Shown here in pieces: positions 36,798-46,782 of a stretch of DNA of 64,000 nt. The stretch is taken from the NCBI RefSeq assembly GCF_900128905.1, contig NZ_FQTV01000009.1:110897-174896 (forward strand), in the 5' to 3' direction. Position 1 is the stretch's first letter; every line of letters begins with the position of its first letter. The stretch is from Bacteroides luti (lineage in GTDB: Bacteria; Bacteroidota; Bacteroidia; Bacteroidales; Bacteroidaceae). A model generated the notes under the pieces. The model was not told the DNA's origin. It searched no databases and was given only the letters and a program-made list of their open reading frames with translations. Position numbers and translations under genes: made by a program.

Positions 36798-38600
36798 TTA
36801 CTCTGCTGTGGCAGAAGTAAGTTCCCATCCAGGATTTTGCTTCAATAGCGGTGCTTTCTTCACTTCTGAATCCGGTATTGGGAATCGGTAATTCTTCGGA
36901 CTATTGAATGCTCTGGAAGGATGCGTTCCATCCGCTTCATAATTATAAACAGAAGATGCTCCGGGAGTAACTACCACACTATAAATATTATAAACCTGTT
37001 GATAGCGAGGCAAATTTTTCTCGCTAGCAGCACTCTTTCCTTCAAACAGTTTCCAGCGGCGTTCATCAAAGAAACGATGATCTTCAAAACAAAGTTCAAT
37101 ACGACGTTCGTTACGGATACGCTCACGAAGCTGTTCCTTCGTCATCCCACTATAGGCAGGCATACCTACGCGTGCACGTACTTGATTTACATACTGGTAA
37201 GCATTGGTTGGTCCTTCAGATTCATTGATTGCTTCTGCTGCATTCAATAGAATCTCCGCATAACGGAAAATAGGACAAGCATGAACGTATGTAGTAGGAC
37301 TCTTGAAAGACATGTTATTCAAGAATTTTTTGGTATAATAACCAGTTGTTGTTCCACCATGCAAATCTTGGTAATCCTTTCCGTCTGGATATGAAACATC
37401 AACAGCGCGTTCCTCTTCTTGTACTTTATCTCCCCAAATTGAGCCATGATGCAGAATAGTTTGCTCCAAACGTGGGTCGCGGTTTGCATAAGGATTCTGA
37501 TCATTGTAGCCAGAAGCTGGATCATCAATAGGCTTGCCATTTTTCATTTCATAAGCATCCACCAGATTTTGTGTAGGGTTAGTACGTCCTGTTGAGTTTA
37601 CATTACCAGAAAATCCGCAAGGCGCTAAGAATAATTCAATTTCACGAGTATTCCATTCGGAACGACTCAGGATATATTCATTGTTCAAGTGAGGCGTAGA
37701 AACAAAACATTGATAATAGTTCTGGCTTGGGTCATTATCCTCAGTTGTAAAAAGTTTGTATGGATGTGCCTGTTGATTATTCTTTGCGATAAAGTCCTTT
37801 GCAGCTTGTGCGGCTTCCTGCCACCATGAAGCATTACCATCAGGATTGTTCAATACAGAAGCTCTGTAAAGAAGTGCTCTTGATTTAAGTGCATAGGCAG
37901 CGGCACCGTTCATACGTCCCCAATTTTCATTTTCATTACTGTAGCGGAAAGGAAGTACATCTTTCACCGCGTCACATTCATCAGCAATCCATTTCAATGC
38001 TTCGCTACAAGCAGTACGTGACATGTTCATAGCAGAAGCATTTCCTGGTTCAAAGACGATTGGAATACCATTTTCATCATTACCGATCACCGGTATATCT
38101 CCGAACCAGCCTGCAAGATCAAAGTGGAAGATTGCACGTAGTAATCGGGCCTCTGCTATATTGCGATCATATAAGTGATTATCGTCACCCGCTTTCTCGG
38201 CATTACCAATAATACTTTCGCGTGAATTCTTCATAAATTGGTTAGCAGCCCTAATCCCCTTAAAATCGTTAGACCAAAACCTTTCAGCAAAAGGGTGATT
38301 CGTGGCAGAGTAAGCATCAGTCAGCACACTGTGATAATAGTGCACATTCCAAAATGAAAGTGAATTATCCGTCATACAGTCGCGCGATGCAGCAAGAAAC
38401 TGTCCGTCACTATATCCTGCAAATGCATCAGGAAGGTACGTGTAAACATTGGCCAGGAAGCCACGAGTATTCTCGTACTTACTAAAAATCTGTTCTTCGG
38501 ATAAGGTCAGGTCTACTTCCTTATCTAAATAATCGCTACAAGAGCTGGGAACTATGGCCAGCAATCCGACAGTGATGTATATCAATATCTTTTTCATCAT
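36798..38600 (-). CDS. SusD/RagB family nutrient-binding lipoprotein (pair 2)
   Basis: A surface glycan-binding lipoprotein that caps the SusC transporter. 600 residues. The signal peptide ends in a lipobox-like PSSC, followed by SDYLDKEVD. Helical TPR-like segments and the typical C-terminal RNERRIELCFEDHRFFDERRW and FPIPDSEVKKAPLLKQNPGW identify the family. It is the last gene of the five-gene operon, 21 bp after its SusC partner. Confidence 0.93.
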   Translation of the reverse strand: MMKKILIYITVGLLAIVPSSCSDYLDKEVDLTLSEEQIFSKYENTRGFLANVYTYLPDAFAGYSDGQFLAASRDCMTDNSLSFWNVHYYHSVLTDAYSATNHPFAERFWSNDFKGIRAANQFMKNSRESIIGNAEKAGDDNHLYDRNIAEARLLRAIFHFDLAGWFGDIPVIGNDENGIPIVFEPGNASAMNMSRTACSEALKWIADECDAVKDVLPFRYSNENENWGRMNGAAAYALKSRALLYRASVLNNPDGNASWWQEAAQAAKDFIAKNNQQAHPYKLFTTEDNDPSQNYYQCFVSTPHLNNEYILSRSEWNTREIELFLAPCGFSGNVNSTGRTNPTQNLVDAYEMKNGKPIDDPASGYNDQNPYANRDPRLEQTILHHGSIWGDKVQEEERAVDVSYPDGKDYQDLHGGTTTGYYTKKFLNNMSFKSPTTYVHACPIFRYAEILLNAAEAINESEGPTNAYQYVNQVRARVGMPAYSGMTKEQLRERIRNERRIELCFEDHRFFDERRWKLFEGKSAASEKNLPRYQQVYNIYSVVVTPGASSVYNYEADGTHPSRAFNSPKNYRFPIPDSEVKKAPLLKQNPGWELTSATAE

Positions 38601-38621
38601 TTCAAAGTTTAAAGTACAACA

Positions 38622-41600
38622 TTAAAATCCGATATTTACACCGAATGTAAACGAACGGGTCTTTGGATACCACCAGCAATAACTCATCGGTTTTTCAGGG
38701 TCTACGTTATTGGGGAGATCACTCCAGTTATATAGGTTGTATCCGCTAAAATAAAATCGGCATTTTGTCATGTTAATTTTGGCAACAAGCTCTTTTGGAA
38801 GCGAATAACCAATTTCGACATTTCGTAGTGATATGTAATTACCGTTTTTCACCCAGATGTCATTCTTGTATGTACCTGTAGAGCGATCAGAGTCGATGGC
38901 ATTAAAACCTCCGTAAAGCGGACGTGGATAGGCCGCATTAATATTGCGTGGATCACTAGGGTTGTCATTATAGTATCCCCATGCCTTCGTAACTTCGTGT
39001 GTTCCCATGTTGCTCCAACCACTAAAACTGATGGCAGGAGAAAGAAATACACTACGATTGAGATAGGCATTAAATACAGCGCGTACATCAAAACCGTTCC
39101 ATTCCAAACCAATATTTAATGCTGGTATCAATTCAGGGATAATTGTATAGGTATCAGGCGTCATGTCGTTAGAATCAATTTGTCGGTCACCATTCAAATC
39201 TTTGAATACAGCTGTACCTAAAGATTGTTTGCCATTTGATGCTGAGTGATACGGATATTTTTCAGGATGATCAATTGCATCTTGCTGGCTACTAGCAACT
39301 TTGTCTGGATCATTCGCCCACTGTTCGAATTTGTAAATATTCCATCCACCCACAGTGTTATTAAATGAACTTTCATACAAGGCTGCAACTTCAGTACCAT
39401 CATAAATTCTACGACCCGTTTTACGTTGCCATTCCACGTTGGGCTCCGTTTCATCCATCTCTGTAATCTTATTAGTATTCCAGGTTAGCAAACCTTCCAG
39501 ATAATAATTAACTTTACCTATTTTGCCGCGATGGCCTAAAGTTACTTCAAGTCCTTTACTTTCTGCTTTTCCGTAAGAATCCGAACTTACAGATACTCCG
39601 ATCATCGAAGGAATGGTAGAACGTGTTACCAAAATACCCGAACGCCATTCTTTGAACACATCCACTGCACCATACAGTTTCTTTCCCCAGAAATCAAAAT
39701 CAAGACCGATATTTAACATGTCGGATACTTCCCACTTGTTGTTACTATTACCAGCTTTGCTCTCGTAGTATCCTCCGATATTACTCTGCGAATAGCCAAA
39801 ACTATAACCTGTTCCACTAGAGTAAGTTCCCTGATACGGATATCGTCCGGCACCGGTGTTCGACTGTCCGGCACGTCCATAAGAAGCACGTAGTTTTAAT
39901 AAATCAATGTTTTTGTTTTTCAACCATGATTCTTCTGATGCTACCCATCCAAGTGATGTACCGTAAAAATTACCCCAACGTTCTTCGGGGGCAAAGTTAT
40001 CACTTGCCATTCGGCTAAAATTTCCTGATAAAATGTAACGATTATCATAAGCATATGTAGCTTGACCGTTGAATGACAACGTACGTTCTGACGATGTGCT
40101 ACCGCTTACTACGTTCTGGTAGGTACGGACAAAAGCACGTGCATCTACAGCATGTTTACCAAAATTATTGCTATAATTCAGTCCTGCGTTGAAGTTAAGG
40201 TGATAATAATATTCACGTTGATTGGCAGATGGGTTAGTCAGTGCAGAGTACGACGTATATTTAGTATAAGTAAATTCTGACGGATCATTAACAGCCGCGT
40301 TAGTGTAGTCATAGTTATACGTATTAATGGCATTTCGCTGAGTAGATTCAAATGTCTCATAGGAATCGAAGCTTACAGTGGTGTTCACTTTTAAACCTTT
40401 CAACAAACTGCTCAGATCACCATTAACACTTAATGTACTATACAGATTACGGCGACGGTTCTTTTCCTGACCACTGGCAGCCAGATAACGTAAAGGATTG
40501 TTGGCTGTACTGCTGGCATAAAGATCACCGTTTGGACAGTATACTGGTTCCATAGGATTAGCCTCTACCGCACCAAATGTAGTTAGAGCAAACACACCTT
40601 CAGTAGGCTGATTAATGTTATCGATACGACCACCAAGATCTAATGATACGTTTAAAAACTTAGTTACATCAATATCGATATTAGATCGGAGGTTCCATCG
40701 ATTTAGTATGTGTTGTGTATCGAAGTTCTCGTTCCAGCTGGTTCCTTTCTTGTTCCACATACCCTCCTGACGAAGATAAGAGAAAGATACATAGTAACGG
40801 GCGCGATTATTTCCACCGCTTATCTGCATGTTGGTTTTGTACATGGGGGCTGCATCCCGATACAATTGTTCAAACCAATTAGTGTCGAAATATTTATATC
40901 GATCAATACCCTCTAATGTTTCACCATTGCTAACACGACGATATTTTTCAACCTGCTCGTCTGTATACATAGGATCACTTCCACTCAAATAACGAACTTG
41001 GTTACGGGTCAATGCCATATTATAGGAATTTTGCAGTTCCATTTTGTTGCTCAGCATCTGATAACCTACTTCCTGAGTAAAATTAATGTTGGTTTTACCT
41101 GCTTGTCCACGCTTTGTTGTTACAAGTATTGCACCATTGGCACCTCTCATTCCATAGATAGCAGTAGCTGCAGCATCCTTCAGTACTGTGATGTTTTCTA
41201 TAGGAAAAGCATCAAGAAAAGAAAGATCTCGCTCCACATTATCTACAATAACAAGTGGAGCACGTGCATTCTGATTCATGGTACGTATACCGCGAATGTA
41301 CATAGCAGTTTCACTCCATCCCGGTTCACTACTCCATTCGTAAGTTTCCATACCATTAACGGTAGCAGTAAAAGCATTTTGCAAGATAGTTATCGGGTGT
41401 TTCTGTAACTCTTCTCCTGTTACCACGGAAGTAGCTTCTGTCATTAGTTTCTTTGCTTTGCGTCCGAAGGGAACCGGCATTGTGTGAAGATATTCATCCA
41501 AGTCTTCCGATAATACAATCTGAAAACCTTCCTTGAAGTTGACCTGCGAGGTAGCGTTTAAATAACCGACGCTACTCACACAAAGCTCATCCTGAGGTTT

Positions 41601-41831
41601 CACATTCTTGAGACTAAAGTATCCATCTTTGTCCGACAGAGCAATGCTGCTTTGTTCGGCTATATTGATTACAGCTCCAGCCACTGGATTACCTTTACTG
41701 TCCACAATCCGGCCTTTCAATATTTGCTCGTTCTGTGCAAGGACGTTTGTTTGCATCCAGAGAAAGCTTAGCAGCAACAGATATCTGCCCGTCGCTGTGC
41801 ATTTTCTTATAATATATTTTATGTTACTCAT
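38622..41831 (-). CDS. SusC/RagA family TonB-dependent transporter (pair 2)
   Basis: An outer-membrane importer of oligosaccharides. 1069 residues: signal peptide (ends NVLAQN), a carboxypeptidase-regulatory-like domain (residues about 38-115), a plug (IRGIRTMNQNARAPLVIVDNVERDLSFLDAFPIENITVLKDAAATAIYGMRGANGAILVTTKRG), and a C-terminal barrel ending TFGVNIGF. The segment before the plug (YLHTMPVPFGRKAKKLM) differs from the usual EVVVVGYG form seen in pair 1. It lies 18 bp after SusD of pair 1. Confidence 0.93.
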   Translation of the reverse strand: MSNIKYIIRKCTATGRYLLLLSFLWMQTNVLAQNEQILKGRIVDSKGNPVAGAVINIAEQSSIALSDKDGYFSLKNVKPQDELCVSSVGYLNATSQVNFKEGFQIVLSEDLDEYLHTMPVPFGRKAKKLMTEATSVVTGEELQKHPITILQNAFTATVNGMETYEWSSEPGWSETAMYIRGIRTMNQNARAPLVIVDNVERDLSFLDAFPIENITVLKDAAATAIYGMRGANGAILVTTKRGQAGKTNINFTQEVGYQMLSNKMELQNSYNMALTRNQVRYLSGSDPMYTDEQVEKYRRVSNGETLEGIDRYKYFDTNWFEQLYRDAAPMYKTNMQISGGNNRARYYVSFSYLRQEGMWNKKGTSWNENFDTQHILNRWNLRSNIDIDVTKFLNVSLDLGGRIDNINQPTEGVFALTTFGAVEANPMEPVYCPNGDLYASSTANNPLRYLAASGQEKNRRRNLYSTLSVNGDLSSLLKGLKVNTTVSFDSYETFESTQRNAINTYNYDYTNAAVNDPSEFTYTKYTSYSALTNPSANQREYYYHLNFNAGLNYSNNFGKHAVDARAFVRTYQNVVSGSTSSERTLSFNGQATYAYDNRYILSGNFSRMASDNFAPEERWGNFYGTSLGWVASEESWLKNKNIDLLKLRASYGRAGQSNTGAGRYPYQGTYSSGTGYSFGYSQSNIGGYYESKAGNSNNKWEVSDMLNIGLDFDFWGKKLYGAVDVFKEWRSGILVTRSTIPSMIGVSVSSDSYGKAESKGLEVTLGHRGKIGKVNYYLEGLLTWNTNKITEMDETEPNVEWQRKTGRRIYDGTEVAALYESSFNNTVGGWNIYKFEQWANDPDKVASSQQDAIDHPEKYPYHSASNGKQSLGTAVFKDLNGDRQIDSNDMTPDTYTIIPELIPALNIGLEWNGFDVRAVFNAYLNRSVFLSPAISFSGWSNMGTHEVTKAWGYYNDNPSDPRNINAAYPRPLYGGFNAIDSDRSTGTYKNDIWVKNGNYISLRNVEIGYSLPKELVAKINMTKCRFYFSGYNLYNWSDLPNNVDPEKPMSYCWWYPKTRSFTFGVNIGF

Positions 41832-41849
41832 ATTTATTCAATTTAAGAA

Positions 41850-43619
41850 TTATTTCCAATCCGGGTTGTTCTCAATATTGGTCTTCCAGACTTCACCTTC
41901 AGGTATTGGATAGAGGTACATCTTTTTCTCGAATATACGTTTCTGTGCTGTTTTGCGGCTGATAGTTCCATTAGTTGCGACATCAATTCCATAAATTGGG
42001 CGAGAGAGTGCTTCAACTGCCACATTCCAGCGACGTACATCCCAAGCTCTATGTTCCTCGAAAGCCAACTCTATCGTACGTTCCTTGTGAATGAAGTTTC
42101 GCATGGCTTCTTTTGAACTTGTAAGGTCGCTACGATTGGCAACTGAACCGGTAATACCTGAGCGATGGCGAATCTGATCGAGCATATTGTAAACCTCTGT
42201 ACAAGGACCTTTTACTTCGTTAAGCGCTTCTGCATAGTTCAGCATAATTTCTGCATAACGAATAAATGTCCATAAACGACGTGAGGTGCCTGTATGTACC
42301 GAACTTAAAATAGCTTCTGGAATATATTTGCGCACGTAATATCCTGTAGGAGTGGCATTTGCATTACCCACCGGATTGTCTCGTTGTCCTTTGATAACAT
42401 TAATAGTTCCGTTTCCCCACTTAGTACCTTGATAAAGTACGGTAGCTTCCAATCGCTTGTCACGTCCTTTCCACATAGTAGCGTCACTATAACCACTAGC
42501 TGCATTGACAGTAGGCTGTCCGTTACTATTGTAAACCGGTGCACCCGTTGCATCATAAGTACTGAAAGGTGAAGAGCCATCGATCATGTCATACATATCT
42601 ACCAGGTTCTGCGAAGGACAAAGACCTCCTTTACCTCCTTCACCAACAGGTGTGTCATTTTGTATTGCACTCCAACCCACCGCTACATCGTTTCGGAAAA
42701 AGATTATTTCTTTGTTTTTGTCCAGATAAGTAGTACGAAGCAAAGCATTGTTGTATGGCAATATACCATCTGTCGTTTCCTCTGTAAAGAGTGCAAACTT
42801 AGAACCATAGGTATCTATAAAGCTCTTTGCTGCATCGGAAGCTTCCTGCCAGGTAACTCCACTTTCTGCACTGTATCGGGGACTGGCCATGTACAGTTTT
42901 ATGCGAGAAGCAAGTGCGCGAGCCATTGGTTGTCCGATACGGCCGGCATACGTTGAGTTCCAGGCATCTTCATAGGTGAGCAAGCCGCTTTCACATTCAT
43001 TCAACTCTTTTAGTAAGAAGTCTACTACAAACTCTTTTACTGTTGGTCTATCTGTATATTTACTAAGCAAGTCTCCATCAGGATCAAGTACTTCTGTCAC
43101 AATAGGCACCGGTCCATAACGCAAAAACAATTCCCAGTAAAACCATACACGCAAGAAGCGAGCTTCGGAAGTATAGTTTGTTTTGTCCTGCAAATACTTC
43201 TCATTGCTAAGATCAGGACTTTTGGGTACACTATCAATGCGATTAATGATCATATTGCATTTGCGGATGCCACGATAATAATGTTCCCAAGTGTCGGAAA
43301 GTTCTGCAGCTCCGTCAGATCCATAATAATTACCGATATTAAAAGTAGTACGTACACCGCCTGTTGCATAACTGGTTTCCGCCAGATCAGTGGCAGCATC
43401 CAGCCAGGAATTATTAATGCGACATGCTCCGTGTCGTAGGAAGTTATAAGTATCAAAGTGGAATTGCTCCATCAAGCTCCAGTCTCCAAACACCTGTTTC
43501 TCTGTTAATTCGTTGCTGGGTTGCTTGTCCAAAAAACTACCGAATGAATCTTCGCACGAAGTGAGAACACTTGCAGATATCGATAGCGCTAGCAAACTGT
43601 ATATTATTGTTTTCTTCAT
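41850..43619 (-). CDS. SusD/RagB family nutrient-binding lipoprotein (pair 1)
   Basis: 589 residues with lipobox LTSC in the signal peptide, then EDSFGSFLDKQPSNELTEKQVF. The C-terminal part has HKERTIELAFEEHRAWDVRRW and LYPIPEGEVWKTNIENNPDW, standard for SusD. It starts 5 bp after its SusC partner, so the pair is translationally close. It presumably binds the same arabino-oligosaccharides. Confidence 0.93.
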   Translation of the reverse strand: MKKTIIYSLLALSISASVLTSCEDSFGSFLDKQPSNELTEKQVFGDWSLMEQFHFDTYNFLRHGACRINNSWLDAATDLAETSYATGGVRTTFNIGNYYGSDGAAELSDTWEHYYRGIRKCNMIINRIDSVPKSPDLSNEKYLQDKTNYTSEARFLRVWFYWELFLRYGPVPIVTEVLDPDGDLLSKYTDRPTVKEFVVDFLLKELNECESGLLTYEDAWNSTYAGRIGQPMARALASRIKLYMASPRYSAESGVTWQEASDAAKSFIDTYGSKFALFTEETTDGILPYNNALLRTTYLDKNKEIIFFRNDVAVGWSAIQNDTPVGEGGKGGLCPSQNLVDMYDMIDGSSPFSTYDATGAPVYNSNGQPTVNAASGYSDATMWKGRDKRLEATVLYQGTKWGNGTINVIKGQRDNPVGNANATPTGYYVRKYIPEAILSSVHTGTSRRLWTFIRYAEIMLNYAEALNEVKGPCTEVYNMLDQIRHRSGITGSVANRSDLTSSKEAMRNFIHKERTIELAFEEHRAWDVRRWNVAVEALSRPIYGIDVATNGTISRKTAQKRIFEKKMYLYPIPEGEVWKTNIENNPDWK

Positions 43620-43624
43620 GTGTC

Positions 43625-46600
43625 TCAGAATTTAATGTTTACACCAAAGTTCACTGTTTTCATAATAGGGTAGCGGTTAGATCCGTTACTTTCAGGATCT
43701 GTCAGGCCGTCCAAATGATCCCAGGTAATCAAGTTATTGGCATTCACGTAAAGGCGACAGTCACTCATACCTGCAAACTTAGACCAGTTTTGAGGTAGTG
43801 TATAACTCAACTCAATGTTTTTCAGACGAACAAACGATCCGTTTTTCAAGAAGAAAGAGTTGGTGCGCTGATTGTGGTCACCGTAATTGTCGTAGTGCAA
43901 TAGAGGATAAGTGGCATGTTGCAGATTGTAGGCTTCGCTCTGTTCTGGATTCCAGCGTCCCAAATGATGCTCTTTCACCTTACCACCGTTAACGAAAGCA
44001 TACATCGCTTCAGCATCGTAGTAACGACTCACGTGATCTACTCCTTGGAACATAACGTTAAATCCCCATCCCTTGTAATTAAGACCCAGAGATAATGCGT
44101 AAGTGTTTTCTGGAATATCACTATAACCAATACGAGTTTCGTCGCGATCGTCAATGAAACCGTCACCGTTCATATCCTTATATTTTAGGTCACCTACTTT
44201 CACTGTACCAAACGTAGATACCGGTAAATCAGGATTATTAAGATCTGCCTGTGTAATAAAGCCATCAGCAATCAAACCAAAATACTGACTGATAGGATTA
44301 CCCTCGCGTTTGCGGTAAGCTGTCTTCTGTTCCGGTTCATCCATGCTTATAATTTCGTTACGTGCATGAGAATAAGTTAGTCCTACGTTGTAGCTTAGAT
44401 CCTTATTGATGCGTTTGTTGTGCTTCAACTCAAGTTCGTAACCGCTGTTTTTAGTTTCACCTAAGTTACCAGCTGCCAGAGCCACACCCACCCACTGTGG
44501 ACGAGTAAGATATGCAGTCAGGATATCATTGCGTTTTTCGTAAAAGACATCAATATTACCATTCAATAAACCATTCCATAAACCAAATTCAAGACCGAGG
44601 TTATACTTGTGGGCACGTTCCCAGGTTACTCCGAGGTTAGGATATTGTGTTTCATAAATACCTGTTTTACCGGAACTGCCAAAATAATAGTCATTACCGA
44701 TTTGAGACCATTTTTCTTGATACAAAAACCGTTGACTGGTTCCGTTTACCGTATAAATGTCATTTCCCACTTCACCGTAACTAGCACGAACTTTTAGGTT
44801 GTTCAGCCATTCTTGTGTGTTGGCCATAAATTCTTCTTTGCTTATGCGCCATCCTACTGAGACTGCAGGGAAAAAACCGAAGCGTTTGCCTTTGAGGAAG
44901 TTTTCAGAACCGTTATAACCTGCATTGAACTCAGCCAGATATCGGTCATCGTAACCATAAGTTACACGGCCTACCAAACCTTGATAACGTTTGGCCAGCT
45001 CAGAATTATAGCGGTAATCATTCTGATTATAAAGCACCATAGCTGTTACATCATGCTTTCCAAACTGACGTGCGTAGTTAATCTGGGCTTCCATGTAAAG
45101 CTTGTAAGTGGTACTGTTATCCTTACTATAGCCTAGTTCTCCATCCGAATTAAACTGGTTGTAAGCATCAATTGATTCGTAATTATTGCGGTCATTTAGT
45201 TCATACGTAGCAAAGTCGGCCTTGAACATCTTTTTATAATAAGAGTCATAATCGAATGAAGCCATACCTTTGGCACTCAATCCTTTGGTTAACCAATCCA
45301 TTTTATAATCCAAAATAAAGTTGGTTTCATTTATGGTATTGGTAGCACGATAGTAACCACCTTTGGCTAAGGCTGCAACAATATTGCTTTGATACTGTGA
45401 ACTACCTCCGTACAAGGTCTTGGTGCTTTCTCCATTCTGTACCTGATATGATACAGGGAAGAGCCAACCAGGAGTATGGTTCAGTTCGTAGAAAGTTTGA
45501 CTGTATGTACTGCTTTCGTTAGTATTAGATCCGCGACGTTCCTCGAAACGAGTTCCGAAGTTTACGGAGAATGTCAGGTCTTTGGTTAGGAACAAGTCCA
45601 TGTTAGCACGGAAAGCATACCGACGATAACTTGGGCTGGAAGAGTTTCCATACGTATCCTGGCTCAGCTCCCTGATTAAACTTTTCTGGTCATATAGTTC
45701 TGCAGAAGCATAGTATCGCATACGTTTAGTTCCTCCGCGAACGCTAGCATTGTAGCGTTGTGCTGGAGCTGAACTTTTCAAAACTTCGTTGTACCAATCC
45801 ACATTGGGATAAAGCATGGCATCCAAACCACTTAACTGTCCGGCAGACGACTTACGATACATCTCAATATCGTTAGCCGAGAATTGAGAAGGCAATCCAT
45901 CGTTTTTCAACGCCTCTTCTAACAGCATTACCGACTGATAAGAATTAAGGTATGTGTCGCTACGTGTGGGACTTTGAATTTGCATGTTTGCTGTCAAACT
46001 CACTTCTGGTTTCTGATCACGACCACGTTTGGTAGTAATAAGCATTACACCGTTGGCACCACGTACACCATAAACAGCAGTGGCAGAAGCATCTTTCAAA
46101 ACAGAAATAGTTTCTATATCATCAGGAGCAATCTGTGAAAACTCACGTTCTACACCATCAACAAGAATAAGTGGTGAACCATCGCCTGCAAAGGTAGCCC
46201 GTCCGCGGATGTTAATCTTCGTGTCGTCCTGTCCTGGAGCACCGGAAGTCTGCGTAGTAATTACACCTGGGATCTTTCCGGCAATAGCCTGGGAAATATT
46301 TGCGGCAGGAGAGGCAAGCAGTTCCTTACTGGAAACTTGTGAAATAGCTCCAACCACACTTTCTTTCTTTTGGGCACCGTAACCAACAACCACTACTTCA
46401 TCTAATAATTTTGTATTTTCTTTCAGGATTACATTCAATAATGTCTTCCCGTTTACAGGTATTTGTTGTGTTTGATAGCCAACATAAGAGATTTGCAGAA
46501 CAGCCTTCTCAACGTTGCTTACTGTCAGTTTGAAGTTTCCGTCCAAGTCAGTAATCACACCGTTTGTTGTGCCTTTTTCTAATACACTGGCACCAATTAT

Positions 46601-46753
46601 TGGTTCACCAGTCAGATCTTTCACTATACCCGTAACTTGTCGCTGTTGTGCCGACAAAGTTTGCCCGATCAGCAGCATCAGGAATACCGACAACCATCTC
46701 AGGAACAGAAATGTGTTCCTGGATGATTTGGGTTTCATTTGTTTATCTTTCAT
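43625..46753 (-). CDS. SusC/RagA family TonB-dependent transporter (pair 1)
   Basis: 1042 residues. Signal peptide (ends LSAQQRQ), carboxypeptidase-regulatory-like domain (about 42-115), TonB-box region LDEVVVVGYGAQKKESVVGA, plug (SPLILVDGVEREFSQIAPDDIETISVLKDASATAVYGVRGANGVMLITTKRG) and a barrel ending NFGVNIKF. It is the second gene of the LamG-SusC-SusD-SusC-SusD operon, 29 bp after the LamG gene. Confidence 0.95.
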   Translation of the reverse strand: MKDKQMKPKSSRNTFLFLRWLSVFLMLLIGQTLSAQQRQVTGIVKDLTGEPIIGASVLEKGTTNGVITDLDGNFKLTVSNVEKAVLQISYVGYQTQQIPVNGKTLLNVILKENTKLLDEVVVVGYGAQKKESVVGAISQVSSKELLASPAANISQAIAGKIPGVITTQTSGAPGQDDTKINIRGRATFAGDGSPLILVDGVEREFSQIAPDDIETISVLKDASATAVYGVRGANGVMLITTKRGRDQKPEVSLTANMQIQSPTRSDTYLNSYQSVMLLEEALKNDGLPSQFSANDIEMYRKSSAGQLSGLDAMLYPNVDWYNEVLKSSAPAQRYNASVRGGTKRMRYYASAELYDQKSLIRELSQDTYGNSSSPSYRRYAFRANMDLFLTKDLTFSVNFGTRFEERRGSNTNESSTYSQTFYELNHTPGWLFPVSYQVQNGESTKTLYGGSSQYQSNIVAALAKGGYYRATNTINETNFILDYKMDWLTKGLSAKGMASFDYDSYYKKMFKADFATYELNDRNNYESIDAYNQFNSDGELGYSKDNSTTYKLYMEAQINYARQFGKHDVTAMVLYNQNDYRYNSELAKRYQGLVGRVTYGYDDRYLAEFNAGYNGSENFLKGKRFGFFPAVSVGWRISKEEFMANTQEWLNNLKVRASYGEVGNDIYTVNGTSQRFLYQEKWSQIGNDYYFGSSGKTGIYETQYPNLGVTWERAHKYNLGLEFGLWNGLLNGNIDVFYEKRNDILTAYLTRPQWVGVALAAGNLGETKNSGYELELKHNKRINKDLSYNVGLTYSHARNEIISMDEPEQKTAYRKREGNPISQYFGLIADGFITQADLNNPDLPVSTFGTVKVGDLKYKDMNGDGFIDDRDETRIGYSDIPENTYALSLGLNYKGWGFNVMFQGVDHVSRYYDAEAMYAFVNGGKVKEHHLGRWNPEQSEAYNLQHATYPLLHYDNYGDHNQRTNSFFLKNGSFVRLKNIELSYTLPQNWSKFAGMSDCRLYVNANNLITWDHLDGLTDPESNGSNRYPIMKTVNFGVNIKF

Positions 46754-46782
46754 ATTTTCTTTATTTTATGGAAATAACAAGG

